Both the position numbers and the translations under genes were made by a program. From NCBI GenBank assembly GCA_021613335.1, contig JAJTWR010000266.1, positions 2,407,501 through 2,471,500 on the forward strand: 64,000 nt of DNA, given 5' to 3'. Under the pieces are notes generated by a model that was not told the DNA's origin, searched no databases, and saw only the letters and a list, made by a program, of their open reading frames with translations. This DNA is from Whitmania pigra. Taxonomy: Eukaryota; Annelida; Clitellata; Hirudinida; Haemopidae. Every line of letters starts with the position of its first letter. Within the stretch, counting starts at the first letter, position 1. Positions 22,867-36,575 of the stretch are shown here, piece after piece.

Positions 22867-25195
22867 GAATATTCAAGTTTATGTCAGTTGCCCGAGTCGT
22901 TAAGCACCGGCAAAGAATCTGTACATAGCCGTTAACAATGCCACTTACTACGGTCTAGTTGAACGTTTCGATAAAATATTTCAAACTCTCCATGATGACG
23001 CACAGAAGCCTCGCGACAAGACGTAAACAAAATTGCGCGCGGGACGATCGGCAGACGTATGATTTTTCGTCGCTCGAGAAAAAAACAAACAAAAATGTTC
23101 AAAGTATAAGATAGATACAGCCTCTATTTTTATTTATTCATACAGCACTAACATCGTCTCGAATTCGTAATTTCACTCGGTTGGCGTTAGATGTAGTAGC
23201 GTGTGAAGGAAAAAAAATTAGTCACGTCACTCGACACTAGTACATGGATGGTAGATGTTGCGCTAATGTGTATTCCTCTCGCCGAATAACAGAACGTTCG
23301 TTTAGAGGCGCTTCGAGCAACGAAAACCAACAACAGTTCCAGCTGGAAAATTCTTAGAATTTGCCAATCCTCGGCAAAAAAAAGAAAAGAAAGAAAACAA
23401 AACCGTATAAAAAAGAATGAATTTATTAAGAAGGACTAATTCCTCGAAACAATCACGTAGAAATTTGAACAAAGGTCGACCGCCATTGGCAACAAATTCC
23501 ACTTGAAAAAATGAAAAACGCCAACAAAGCAGAAACTCAAAAATCCATTTGATAAAGTTTTAAAAGCACGGGGAACAATAAACAAGAGAAAAGACAAGCA
23601 TCGGTTGGATGCACAACTACCAAGAAAATCCAAAGTGGATGTTAATTTGTACTTTCAGCAACCTCTTTTGCCATAGGAGTAGACAGGAAATAACGTGAAA
23701 CGTTACAAAAATTCCAAAATATCCAGCCCACGGGGGCCTATGGTGGATTTGGTGCTGATAACGGACATAGGTAGCAATTAAAATTGGCAAAAAACTTTAA
23801 ACTGCACCACCGCCTGAAGAGGTCGAGACAGCAAAGTCTTAATGCAATTACGAGCCAATGATATAATGATCCGATGATGCGAGAAAAGTCCAAAGCACAC
23901 GATTATGTACACGACGGGCGACTTCGATGCGACGGACAGATCAAAACCGAACGGAAGCAAAAACTCTAGTCGAACCACGGTTACGGCAAATTCCACTAAA
24001 CTCTCTATAGTAAAAATATAGTAGTCGTGCGTGGCTTAGTCAAAAAATTGATTTTTTTCAGGGAAAACTGAAAGCTTTAAAAGAAGTTTTTTAAAGAAGT
24101 GAAAAGCATTGGACTTGTTTCATAAAGGACTCAAAAAGCCTAGTGAATATCCAAGACCGCCATAATCATCAAAAACCTTATAGAAAGATACATTCCTGTT
24201 GCATAAAAGTTTTAGATGTAAATAAAATTTAAAATTAGATGTCATTCGATTGCTTGCAAAACGTTTTTTTACAAGGTACAATCCTCTCCGAAGATGGCGT
24301 GGAAACGACGAGCGTGACGCATCTCAAACTCGAAACGTCTTCTCTGAACTTAGCAAGAAAATAATAAAAGTAAAAGCTCTTCAGAACAGAAACGTGCCCA
24401 GGTGAAGGTGAACTTTTAAAAAAAAAATCAATCTCTAGGTCGTCAGCAGTGGTCTCCTTTTGTAAGCATGCTGCTCGACTAAAGATCTTAGGGATCCTGG
24501 TAAAGAGCCTGGGAAAATGGAAGGCAACTTTCAAAAGAGGATCCTTTGTGGACTTGAAGAGGAAGTCGAATGGACCGGGATCAAACAACAACAATTTTGA
24601 ATGAATAATTTAGTGGAAAAAAATTCATGACCTAATTTGAAAGATAAAATTTAATTTAGATTAAAAAAACAAGGAAGCAACATAAAAACAAAAAAAGCAA
24701 CAGACGAACGTCGTAAATGTATAAGTAAATGAACCGGGTGAGAATAAATACTCCAACAAAAAACGTTCCAGAGAGGGGTAGTCGGTGAAAGTTAAACTGG
24801 ATTTCGTGCCACAAGCGACAAACTCGCATCTCGCGGAGAGACTCTTTCCAACGTTTTCGTGTCATTCTAGAATGTCGAGACGTTTTGACGGGACGAAGGC
24901 AAGGTGCCGAACGGCCCGATCGTCGCCCTCGTGCGGACGAGGATGATCGATCGAAACATGCCGGGCCAAATGTGAAGCTAAAAATCAATCTGCAACTCAG
25001 ACTCGATTTACAGATGTTTCTTCATGTGACTTTCGACAAAAGAAAAACAAGTAACAAAGAAACATCTTGAATTTTCTCATTTCAAGGAAACTTTTCGAAG
25101 TTCTGGTCTCTCAAGTATTCCGATCACTTATTGCTTACAATCTCGAAGAAGACTTTCCCGACACAGGTAGTCACGCAAGAAAGCAATCAAAACAT

Positions 25196-28062
25196 TTACC
25201 TGAGACCAGATATTAATCTTCCTGCGGCCGCTGCCGAAGCGGCCGAATGATCGAACATGCCGCCCATGCTTCCGACCCCCGGAAACATGTCTTCGCTCCC
25301 GGTCGCTCTGCGCTCGTCCACGTGAGGAGGAGAATAGAAAGGTGTCATGGCATCCCTGCCTATTAGGTCACGCCCCATCAAATCTCGACTCATCAGGTCG
25401 CGCCCCATGAAATCTCTGGTGCCCGCCGAGAAATCCAACGAAGAGAAGGGATTCACGACCTCCGAGCGGCGCCTGTACAGCTGCTCGGCCTCGTTGGACC
25501 TGCGCCTTCCCCCAAAGAAAGCAGACTGACCATGGGACAAGCTGTAATAAAGGGGGCCGGGAGTGGCCGAGAACGGCAGGGCGTCGCCGCGGCAGGCGTC
25601 GAACCTCTGATGCTGATCGGAATAGAAGCGATGTTGCGAAGGATGAGCGCCGTGATTATTGTGAGACGAAGACGTTTGCAGCTGCGAGGCAGATGTAGAT
25701 GAAGAGGGAGAGAAAAGTTCCAGATCAGAATTCCCTGATGACGAAGACGAGGAAGAAGATGTCGTCAAAATTCCTTGTTGCTGCTGTTGTTCGGAGTTGG
25801 TACCGTTCCGACCTTGGAACAAATCTTCGACTCCCGCCCGGCCATTCTTAATGCCGGCAGGTCCGTCGGGAGGGCTGTTGGACCTGGACCTCATCTTGAC
25901 CGCTTCGTCGACATTCAGACCGCTCTGAGAAGACGAAGATCCCCTGAAGACGTCGTCGACCCCGTTCGAGGCCGACGAACGACCTTCGTTCAATCCTCCC
26001 GTGCCGCCCACCAAGTCCGAATCTCCTTCCATCTTAATCTCGTCTACGAGGGTGCTAGAATCGTACCTTGCGGCGGCGAAGAACGCCGTGCTATCTTTTC
26101 TCATTTCTACGAGACTGGCTCTGTGCTGCTCGTCCTCTTTGTTCGTTTCCAGGTGGCGCAGCAGGTAAGCCTCTCTGGCGAAGAGTTTCTTGCAGACGCG
26201 GCAAGACAGCAGCGGTTCGCTCTGAGACGTACTTCTCTCTTCTCCGCCGATCAACAGGCTTCCTCCGCAATCCTCCCCGCCCATTGATCCGCCCCTGTCC
26301 ATCCTGCTGCCGTACAGCGATCTGCAGGAGTTTAAAACAAAGGATTCAGTTTTTTAGCAAAATCATTTCGTAGGTGGACGTCGTTACCTCGAAGCTGATC
26401 CGTGGCCTCCGATAGGTCTCTCGTCGTCGATGTCGATGAAGTCAGACAGCGGCCTTCCGCTGGAGAAAACCCTCCAGAAATCAGGATGATGCTTGTGGAT
26501 GTGCTGGAAATATCTGATCTCGTTGGCACAGTGTTTCTCACATATCTGACATATCAAGTTGGTAGGTCGAGCTAAGCTAGTTCTTATCTGCAAGAAAGAT
26601 AAACGCAGATAAGCAACCGGTTCTATTGAATCCTTGGTATTATTTGAATGTGTGCACTAGTGAGGTACTCCAATATTCAATTGTCACCTGCCAAGTGTGA
26701 CAATTGAATGAATCCATTCGATTTCCTATCCCTGAGTTCTCTGAAAGCAAGCACAAAACACGTGAACAAAGTTATCTCACTTTATCCTTGGGTAGATCGG
26801 TGGCAGCCGAGGGTGCCGAATGGAGGATCGAGTAGGACTTGGGTAGTGGTATGTTGTGGCCTTTGATGTGTTGTTGAAGACTTGACAATTGGCGAAAAGA
26901 CTTGGAACAACCTTCTACGGCGCATTGATAAGGCCTCTCACCTTATAGGATAAATAGTTGAGCAACATAAGGCGCATATTTAGTCAGATGTTAAATGTTA
27001 ATTTATGTTTTAGAATTATTAAGCACATCAAATATTGATTTATTTTGGAAAGTTCATGGCAAAATAATAAGGTCATTTAAACATGAACATATTTTCCAAT
27101 TTGGTTGACAATTTGTTTACTAAAAGTTATTAATGAAAATGTTCGCTGAGGAGACCAAAGGTAAAACTGAGAGATGAAAATTGCCACTCGAACACCGATC
27201 CATCCGCACCTCGTGCGACAGTCATCTATCTCTATGCCAAAGCAATCAAGATGGCAATGATGAGGCAAATGTCAGATGTCCACTAATGATTAATGAGTAA
27301 TAGGCATTGGTTTTTGGTGAGATGATTGCTCTGGAAAACAATTAACTTTTCCAGCTGGGGCTAAAGAGTCATGCCCCATTATGGTGTGATATGGACAATG
27401 ATGGAAGTGGGCCATTTTAGCGATCATTTGATTGGCAAGTATGCACCGACAGCCATTTTCATAAAAACCAAGTGGACGAGAAAACCCAGTTCAGAAAACA
27501 GACCAGTATGAATCCTCAGATGTTGCTGTACGTGGGACAACTGCTTGAATGCCTTATCGCAGAATCTGCAAGGGTACTTCCGAACATTCGTGTGGACAAG
27601 AGAATGCTGTGCCAGCTGTTGAGACGAGGGGAAAGACTTGAGACATTTGACGCATTTGTATCCCTTGTCCTCCATTCTGTGAATCTCCTTGGCATGTCTC
27701 TGCATGTCAGACTTGTTGACAAATTCCTGTCAAAGTTTAAACAGTTGAAATTAGGCCTTTCCTAGGTGCCATGTTTTACTAGTTGCAATTATAGATTTCT
27801 TAAAACTTTGGCACAATGTCTTGTTTTGAAATCAAAAGTCCTGGAAAAGACAGATCTTATGTTTTGCTTGTGAAAGCCTTAATTAGCTAAATTAATGATA
27901 AGTAGTCTGATTAATCATCAAAAAATGCGTTTTCATTCCTATTAACTGAGTTGCGATAAAAAAGATTACAACCGCCAAAAAATAAAGGATCGATAAAGGA
28001 TAGAATCGATTCAATTAGGCAAACATTTGGGCAAAATTTATTATTATTATTGTTGTTGCAGC

Positions 28063-28097
<35 letters not shown>

Positions 28098-29159
28098 TAT
28101 TATTATTAAATTTATTATTTAATGATTAGCTTGCTTTCTTACCTGGTCGCACATTCGACAGTGGTAGCATCGGATGGCCCTAAAAGTCTTGACCTGATGG
28201 GATCCTATTCCGGTGCTACTGGACACGTTCTTCTCTTCGGCACGCATCAGATCTCCGTGGAGTTTGGAGGGCACCACCCCTCCCCCCGGCATCAAGGGCC
28301 CGCCATTTAAGCCCGGATGATGGTGGAACCTCTCGGGGAGTCCGGAAGCCCCGGACCCTCTGGTCAGTCTGTGGTGCAGGTTGGCATCGACTATGGAGGG
28401 AGGAAAACGAGGAAACACGTCGCACGGCTGGCTCGGGTGGTGAGTCTCGGGGGACCCTAGACCGCGAACGACATCGAGCCGGTCATAAATTTCTCCATCC
28501 TCATCGATTGTAATTAAAGCATTCACTTACAGTTTCGACTTCCTTCTCGCAGTTCCAAGGTTGACTTGCTTTTATGCAAATCAAGCACTAGAAATAACAG
28601 TTAACGGATGTATTCAACAAAACCAGAAATTTGAATTGAATTCATAAATATTGCTTCAACATTTAGATGTTCTCTCCTTTGAGATTGCAAATGCTTCTCT
28701 TCTTATCAGACCAATTAGAAGCAGCTTGCTTATTTACATGTTATCTTTACTCTAATTTTCACACGAGAACGTTTTTGCTTGATTGTAGCATCGCTTAGTT
28801 GAAACACTTCTAATTGCAGAAGATTGAAGATAAACCCATTACATCTCAAACTATAAAGACCACTTCCATAACCGTATGGTTATTCGATTTTATTTACTTA
28901 TTTATTTTTATTTTCGTTTCACTTACGATTTTCGTAATCTTCTAACGAGCACAAGGTTTTTAATCGAAGTACTACCTGACTGCATGAAGATTTGAGACTT
29001 GTAGTGCGATTCGGGCGAAAAAGGTTTTATCCTCTGTCCATTTTCATGAGGAGATCTGAAACCAGCAGCCGAGCCGTCGTCGTCTTCATCGTTGTTGCTC
29101 ATAAATTTGTTACCACCCGGCGATAAGTTGGCAACAGGTGCGTTGTTCGAACAGACATC
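25196..29159 (-). CDS. C2H2 zinc-finger protein, ZNF384/ZNF362-like (5' end not found)
   Basis: Likely DNA-binding transcription regulator. Exons on the minus strand: 29159-28976, 28587-28531, 28456-28143, 27726-27504, 26941-26781, 26587-26388, 26321-25196; phases join and give at least 754 residues, with more exons expected upstream of 29159. Six fingers are seen: YHCRMCDQ..H-x4-H (split by an intron), YKCVKCLKSF, YPCRFCDKAFKQLSHVQQH, the CxxxxC finger YQCAVEGCSKSF, LICQICEKHC, and a degenerate LSCRVCKKLF finger. The pair CDKAFKQLSH...HLRIHTGERPYQC and the CxxxxC spacing resemble the ZNF384/ZNF362 (rotund/jim) group; family placement is moderate. The C-terminal 300 residues are Ser/Gln/Gly-rich, with a Gln run and a pentapeptide repeat (GRDLM-like, plus coordinates 25347-25423). 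The stop codon overlaps a possible donor (CAG then GTAAAT), so a longer C-terminus is possible. Confidence 0.8.
28035..28117. repeat. (ATT)n triplet repeat in a zinc-finger gene intron
   Basis: About 25 ATT triplets with a short GTTGTTGCAGC interruption, just downstream (minus strand) of the exon ending at 28143. Confidence 0.9.
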
Positions 29160-30942
29160 CTGGGAATGATGCAAACAAAAAAAATACTTGTCGTTCATAT
29201 AGCGCACAACATCTTATGTAAATGCATGAAGGTCGGTAACGATTTAATTAGTTGTTGTATTGCATTCGCGGCCACATTGCCAAAATTCTTTCGCCTAGAT
29301 GAGAGCCAGAACTTGCAATTGTTCATTGTTCGCAATGGAAAAATCCCGCGTTCAGAACTTCATTAAAGCTTGAAAGCAGACGATAGCTTTGTGTTAGTTT
29401 TGACGTAAAGTTCCGCCCAAAAAATCACGATTGTTAAGGCTCCAAAAGGATGAAAGAGCAAAAACAAGGAGTAAGTTTTGTCCTGTTTCTAGTTGAATCG
29501 TTGAATCTTTTTTACATCAACATTTTCTCGTTCTTTCCTTCTCACAAATTACGAGCCACGAGTACTCGAAAAAAAAAAACCATTGGTGATTCTTGAGACT
29601 AGTGAGTAGCGAGTAGTGATTGACCCTTCTGATGTACTTGTAATTCTCGTTGTGTTATTATCGCCAAAAAATAAAAAACAAAATTAATTATAGCCGTGTT
29701 TTGGAAGCTTTAACCAACTTCCTTGACGGCTCGCCATTAAATCTAATTAGCAATTCGCCAAAATCACGGAACAACAAAGCCCTTAGAATCGTTATTTTGA
29801 GAACGTTCTCTAAAGCAACAAAACACTTACTCGACCAAAAGACAGGAACGCACACGCTCTAGTTGTCGGAGAGAACCACTCTTGTTTGTACACCTTACAA
29901 GATGATAATCTCTAGAGATAACGCGCACTGCCACGAAGAGTTATAGACTAGAGGCGATGTTTGTTTTCGTTTTTTTTTTTTGGATGGAAGACTTCTTTTT
30001 TCCTCTCAAAGTCAACTGGTAAGATGAGCAAAGAAAAGGTTATCGCCTGAGTCGAAGGAGGATCATTAGCCTGCTCGAGATGTTCGTTCATTGTCGGCCT
30101 TGCTGAAAGACTCTAAATTTATCACTGGCTCGTTCTCACAAACAATAGTTAGCAATTATAAAAAAAAAGAATAAGAAAGAAACAGCTCTTAGCATTGTAG
30201 CTGTGCTTGCATGATTTTGTTGCCTGTCTTTATTCTCAACTAAGTCCCTAGTTTGAGCCCTTCATTCTGCCAATTCTATCAGCAAGAAAAATAAAAATAA
30301 AATAAAACACAAAACTTCTGTCCATCTTAGTGGTAGATTTCTCAGATTAAGAAAAGCCAATGAAGAAGAAGTATCCTTAATCGAAGATAAGAACCGGGAA
30401 TGGCGTTCTCCTGCAGAGCACTCTCGAATAGCTAAAACTAAGAATTGTTTACGACTTGAGGTAGCTTCGAAGAGTGCACAGCTCTCTGAATCGAACAGCC
30501 TCGCATCCAGTCGAGATCGTTCGAGCGCCAAAGTTATCGAAAATAGTGATCACAGCAATCCCAAGATATCGGAGTAGCATCGATGGATGTCAGCACAGGG
30601 CTTTATTTTTATGTGTCCTTACATCTGTGTATGTGTGTTTGTCTCGGGTGTGTCGTATCATCTGCGTATCGATGAGATAATTTTTTTTTTATTAAAACCA
30701 CGATTACATAAGTCATGTCGTTGGACCCTCATCGATAAAAACGATCGGTACGAGCAAACAACCTACCGTTCGACACAAAAAAAATGTTTAAAAAATTTAG
30801 TAAAAATACAACTGCACATCTGCTTGCTCCTCTCGTAATCCGCGGTAAACATTCTTATTGGAGCATAACTAGATGATTCCAAAGCAGTTCCTTAGTTTCG
30901 TAGCTCTTACTGAATCAGCTCTTTCCAATTTGAGTATAATCT

Positions 30943-31063
30943 ATTATACTTGGTATAAATATTATACTCGGTATAAATATTATACTCGGTATAAATATTA
31001 TACTCGGTATAAATATTATACTTGGTATAAATATTATACTTGGTATAAATATTATACTTGGTA
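30943..31063. repeat. 18-bp palindromic minisatellite, six full copies and one partial
   Basis: Unit ATTATACTYGGTATAAAT with exact 18-bp spacing. Y reads T, C, C, C, T, T, T along the array. Each unit contains the inverted repeat TTATAC/GTATAA, so the array can extrude as serial hairpins. Confidence 0.95.
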
Positions 31064-31152
31064 ATCTTCGTCCCAAAGAAACTCATGCTAAGCCATCAGG
31101 ATTCGAATTCAGTTTGACTCGGGAATACGAATCTTCCTAAGGCGGTCGACGA

Positions 31153-31222
31153 CGACCTTAATCATAATCATTATCATAATCATAATCATTATCATAATCA
31201 CAATCTTAATCATGATCCTAAT
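31153..31222. repeat. ATAATCATT-type short tandem repeat
   Basis: Imperfect six- to nine-base units built from AATCAT and TATCATAATC. Confidence 0.8.
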
Positions 31223-32511
31223 CACTCCTAGAGGACAAAACAATTCCCCTTAACCACATAAATTTAAAAAAAAAAAAAAGAAATAAAAAAATAGGTTTAA
31301 AAACGAAACACGAAGCATTCCCACGGAAAATGAAACTGCATCTCCATCGACCTGTTCATCGTATTTGCCAAGTGTGTGAACTCAAAAACCGGTCGTTAAG
31401 ACGTGGGTACACGCACGCTACCCTGGAACACTCGCAACACAGAAGTCCCCAGACCACATTAAAGTCTCCAACAGAGAGGGTAAAAGTCCAAAATAATCTC
31501 CTCCAACAGGTTTCGGCGACGATCGTCGAGACTGAAAACGAAAGTGGAAGAAGCGCCAAATTACATCTGGAAAAAGCAGGCGTCAAGTACAGCAGACGTC
31601 TCCTCGACGGAGCTGTTGTTGCTTTCCAAGCTGAACAGCTGGAAACACACCTCACCTATCTCGCCATGCATTCACCGAGTGACCAGCAACTCGGGAGCAG
31701 ACGTGTCTCTGACCTCGACGTCTGCGCGCTTTTCTACTGAATAAAAAATGAAGCTTCCCAAAATGGCATTCGTCCAAAAACTAAACATCAAGAAAAAAAA
31801 CAGGACCAAGTTCGAAGGGCCGCGGATTAGAAGATGATGAATGATGATGAAGATGATGAATTATGATGAATGCCACTTGGAAATTAATTACACTAAATAA
31901 CTAAATGTACTAAATGTCATCGCCGTCTTCGTACTGGGAATGGCGCCGCGGTTTTAAGTTACGGAATTCTTCGCGGAATGTTTTCCAAGGACTTTTTACG
32001 TCAACAAATTAGTTCTACTAGCAAAACGTAGCAGAAATTGATTGAATTTGAAATACCTGTACAGAAAATACACGTCGCCTGGTCATCAACGCTCATGACG
32101 TCATTATGCGACTAAGTTCCATAGACCAGCATCTTGAGAGTCAAATAAATGAATGCATCATCGACAGTTGGAAACAAAAAACCACACGTGCACACACACA
32201 CACACACACGGATAGACACAGACGCACGCACAAAAACCATCCGCGTTTGAAAATATTTCTTCCAAAGGAACCATCTCTCTATTCCCACGGGAACCTTACC
32301 TCGAAATTTGTTTGCATTTAAATCCTTCTAACGACAAACAGGACTCAGAAGCCTCATTATTTCCATAACCATCGAGAAATTTGTTCGGTACAACTGAGCG
32401 ATTACTTAATCATGTTAAATTCGATTGTCTTAATGGGGATAAATACATAAATTCACGTAATTTTCCTTTTAAATGGGAAGTTTAAGGTCAAGCTCAAAAG
32501 TCGACCTTTGT

Positions 32512-32723
<212 letters not shown>

Positions 32724-35700
32724 AACGACGGCTTTAGAATTTCGAACGTTTCAATCGGTTTTCTTAATCTTGAATGTTAATTCTAGATTGATTCTTGAAC
32801 GCAAATTATATTACTTAATAACTCCATCCATCTCTGATCCTAATCATTCCTAAAACATTTCCAAACTCAAATGACTAATTTCCCAAGCGTGCAATGATGC
32901 AACTCCAGAGGCGGAAGAAAATACTAACGGGCGTGAATTGAGAAATTCTAGAATATTTTCCATATTAAGGGTGCAGTGCATTAATAATTAGTAATTAATA
33001 ATTAATAATTAATTAATACCCTTTTAACAAACCTTAACGAATGCTTTATGCTTTCTCTGACATAAGAAAGTAAAAAGATCATAAATCAAGCATTAAACTG
33101 CCTGAAACAAGTTTCTGTTTGATTCTAGTTGACAGTCCTATTAAGGGATAAGCTCTATAGTTCGACAGGCAAAACAGCCTCTGCGCCAAAGATAAGAGAC
33201 AAAAAAAAATGTCGATTGAAATGACTGATTAATTAAAGTCTATTGTAGGTAATATCTTGATATTGTCGATGTTAATAATAAGACGCTAGTTAACAACGCT
33301 GTTACGAATTCGCAATGATTTGTGGATAGAACACAAGGAAGCCAATTGAGACTGCATCGTAATGGGAGTTTTTTTTTAAGAAGAAGAAAAAAAGTAGCGT
33401 CTTAAGTCCATATAAAAAAAAAAATCGAAATCAATCAACGATTAACGAAAAAAAAAAATTAAGAATCACTAACCCACATAATGAATCCAATTAATGATAA
33501 GCCGATGATGACTTCTCGTTAAAAAGCAACAATCACTTCCTCTAACAAACAATTTTCATTTCAGTGGCCTGAAATTAAAATTGATATTAGACTAGATTTT
33601 CTTCTTATCGTATCGGCCAGAAGTATTAATAATCTCAGATTCAACGAACGATGTTGTCTACAATCTCTTGCATCGTCGATAAATGTTATCAGCTAGAAAA
33701 AAATACTTTGATTTCTGAACTTTTCACGATTATCATAAACCTACGATGCACTCAGAAAACTATTTGACTTTCGCATTCGAAAAGGAAGCTATTTACGAAC
33801 CGATAAAATTTTTATCTTTTATTGTAATTTTTGTCTTAGCGCAGAGCAGCGCCAGTTATACAAAAAATTAAAACATTTCCATACTGGCCTAATCTATTAA
33901 TACGAGCTAGTATAACCCGGGCGGGCATCGAGCGAGCACGTCGCAATATGTTCACTATAGCGGATGCTTCAAGTTATTTTTATACGCTCTCTAAATGGTT
34001 AAATCTTACTTATTAATGAATTTTATTATCATCTGAAAACTCGCGTGAACGTCTTTATTCGAAATCAAGCGTTAACTTACTCGAACTAATAAACAGTATC
34101 CAATTTACAAGACGTGTATACATCCGCCATTCCATAAAGTCTGGTGTTTGTCATACATTGAGAACAGAAGAGAACAAAAGTATGGCTCGGCCAGACAGCC
34201 ACGATTCCTTCCTCGTGCAGTATAAACGCCAGCAGACGCTTCAGAGCCGCGAGTAGAAAATGTGCTGTTTTGTACTCGGTTTGTGATTGTACGAGGCCAA
34301 AGTAAAGTCTTACAAAGCTACGAGGCTCTACTTAGCTGCGATGGTCATAAAACAAAAAACCACTTTAATGGTTTAATTTAATAAATTTAATCCAAGTTCA
34401 TCGCTCGGTCGAAGCGGTCAAGTTCTGTGGTCGTCTAGATTCTAGACTCTAGAATGTAACCCGAACGATTTCAGCCACTCCGTCGAGCCACCGTGTTTCG
34501 GAGAAGCACGTCCGACGGAGTTGCCCTTGATGTACTGATACGGCAAAAAACGTGGCCCAAGTGGGCGGCACAGTCAAAGTCAAAAGGGAAGGTGTCTTCG
34601 AATAAGCTCGATCGAGGTTATAATGACTTATCCTCGAAAGAGTGGCTTTGGTCATGATCTTCATCTAGTTTGAGAGATTTATAAAAGCAATCGTAATAGC
34701 AGTCAAATCTGGCAGCATTTCCCACAGGATTATTTATAAATTCATGCCATTCGCGAAATTAGACACCGAAATCATGGGAGAGTGGTGGTTAGAAGTCGGC
34801 TAATGCGCAGTAAAGGAATATAATATTTTCTAGCTCGTTGACTTGAAGATGAAATGCCTAAATCATTAAGCTTATGTGAGAGCTCATGCGAGGCTATTTT
34901 AAGGTACGCTCGACAGCAAACATTCTCGCATTCAAGTATTGCAGAAATCATGCATTGCCGATCGAGATGTTATAAGCGAAATATCGATTTGATCTGCAAC
35001 AAACATCACTAAAACCTCGGTTAGAACGATTAGCCTTTGCTACGAAGATGATCGTTGCTGCTAAATTATTTATAGTGCCTTTATAATTAATAAAGTATTT
35101 ACAATTTGGCACGCTGTAAATAAGATGATCGTAAAAATGGCGACGAAGCCACTTCCGACATTGAACAAAAATGTACAAACATCTTTCAAGAACTTAAAAA
35201 GTACTTTTTAGAAAAAAACAACACTATTTTTTGTCCAACGCAGTAAACTCATTATAATAAGCCGACCTTGAGAGCTCTGCTTGAAGGCTGGCATTACAGA
35301 CAAAGGCGGAGCTAATTTATATCAGCCAATGAAAACTTAGACCTGAATATAATTTTAATATTCATTAGTTTATCGCGTAATTCGCTTTATTTAACACATG
35401 ACGTAACTTTGAATGTATAAAATTTAATTTAATTACAAAAAATTGTTTAAATTAACTTATAATATTTCTGTGTTCGCAATGTTTTGTAAGCAAACAAAAT
35501 AATGCGTTCGATACGAGATTCGAAAGGTTAATATTTACAACGCCGGGACATGCGAGATATGAAATAAAATTTTTATGTAACTCATGGTGTTGCAGACGAC
35601 CTCGTTGTCTCAATCAATAAAAGCAATAATCCATTGTTGTTTGTGAGATGATTGTTATTCGAATGTTTTTGATATTCGTAAATGTTCAGTTTTTACGATG

Positions 35701-36550
35701 TTTACGAATTTTTAGAACCTGAATTTTATGTCAGCCGCATGAACATAAAATGAACATAAAACTCGTTTCCGCATTGCACTGCAAATCGAGCTGTCCCCTC
35801 GATGAGTTTGAGCGAGGTTAAACACGATGCGAAGTTCTAGACATCCGATCGATTGCATAAATGAATTAGCAATGGATTTGATTAAGCTGCATTACTGGGA
35901 AAGCCCTCGATTGTAACCGTCGTTCACAATTATCACAAGAACGGCAAGAGCATTAATTAACAAACCCCGTTGAAAATATCTCTGGGGAGCTCCCAGCAAG
36001 CTGGCGAATAGAAATAAATTCGCAGCTATTTCCTGTTCGTCCATGTTGTTGTCTCTATTGCGAGACAACCTACGGGCGAGCAACACTCAAACACAAGTTT
36101 ATCGGGACCAGGTTTCGCTTATGTGTTAATCTTGCACAATGCCGTCTTTCTGTACTGCTGCCATTTTTTTAAATGTCGCCTCAGGACGAAGACAAATTTT
36201 AATTCGACTTTTTGAGAGAAAAAAAAACATCACTTCGTCCTTGAAAATGAACATTGGGGTGCATTGCGTCTGCATCTTCTAATATCCCGCGACGACCTGA
36301 GTTTTCTAGTCTCCCCAATCATCAATTATGCATCTGCTCGTGAAAACCTGCAGCTCAAAATTTAGAAAGACAACAAACTTTATTTACTCTGAAGTGTTTC
36401 AACTAAAAATGGCGTGCTGAGCATGTACGTCTAGCTCGTGATGTATTAGCACATGAGCGCACTAAGGAGAGAACGGGAGTATGTGTAGGCTTGAAACTGA
36501 AGCAGTATTTTTGAACTGTTTATCTTTTTTTTTGTGCATGATATTTGGAT

Positions 36551-36575
36551 CTCTCTCTATCTCTCTCTCTCTCGG
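36551..36575. repeat. (CT)n dinucleotide repeat
   Basis: Short run of CT with one TAT interruption. Confidence 0.8.

Larger units (their letters stand above)
18773..25195. other. long gene-poor stretch (zinc-finger 3' side)
   Basis: About 6.4 kb without a gene I can support. It holds a TA-rich microsatellite (19515-19590), clusters of GAC/GAA triplets (20800-20830, 21300-21340, 21755-21780, 21800-21815) and a GGA/GAA purine tract (22797-22866). Several short frames exist only because of these repeats. Part of the right end probably is 3' untranslated sequence of the zinc-finger gene. Confidence 0.5.

Noticed and set aside
24656..24988. 110-codon minus frame as a separate gene
   Set aside because: Its end is a low-complexity Phe/Leu-rich translation of AT-rich DNA. 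It is kept only as a possible alternative last exon of the zinc-finger gene.
30943..31063. Regular array that could suggest CRISPR
   Set aside because: There are no unique spacers between units and the genome is animal; it is a minisatellite.
31330..31740. 136-codon frame on the plus strand
   Set aside because: No start context, no family resemblance, and an overlapping 99-codon frame on the other strand; either could be chance.
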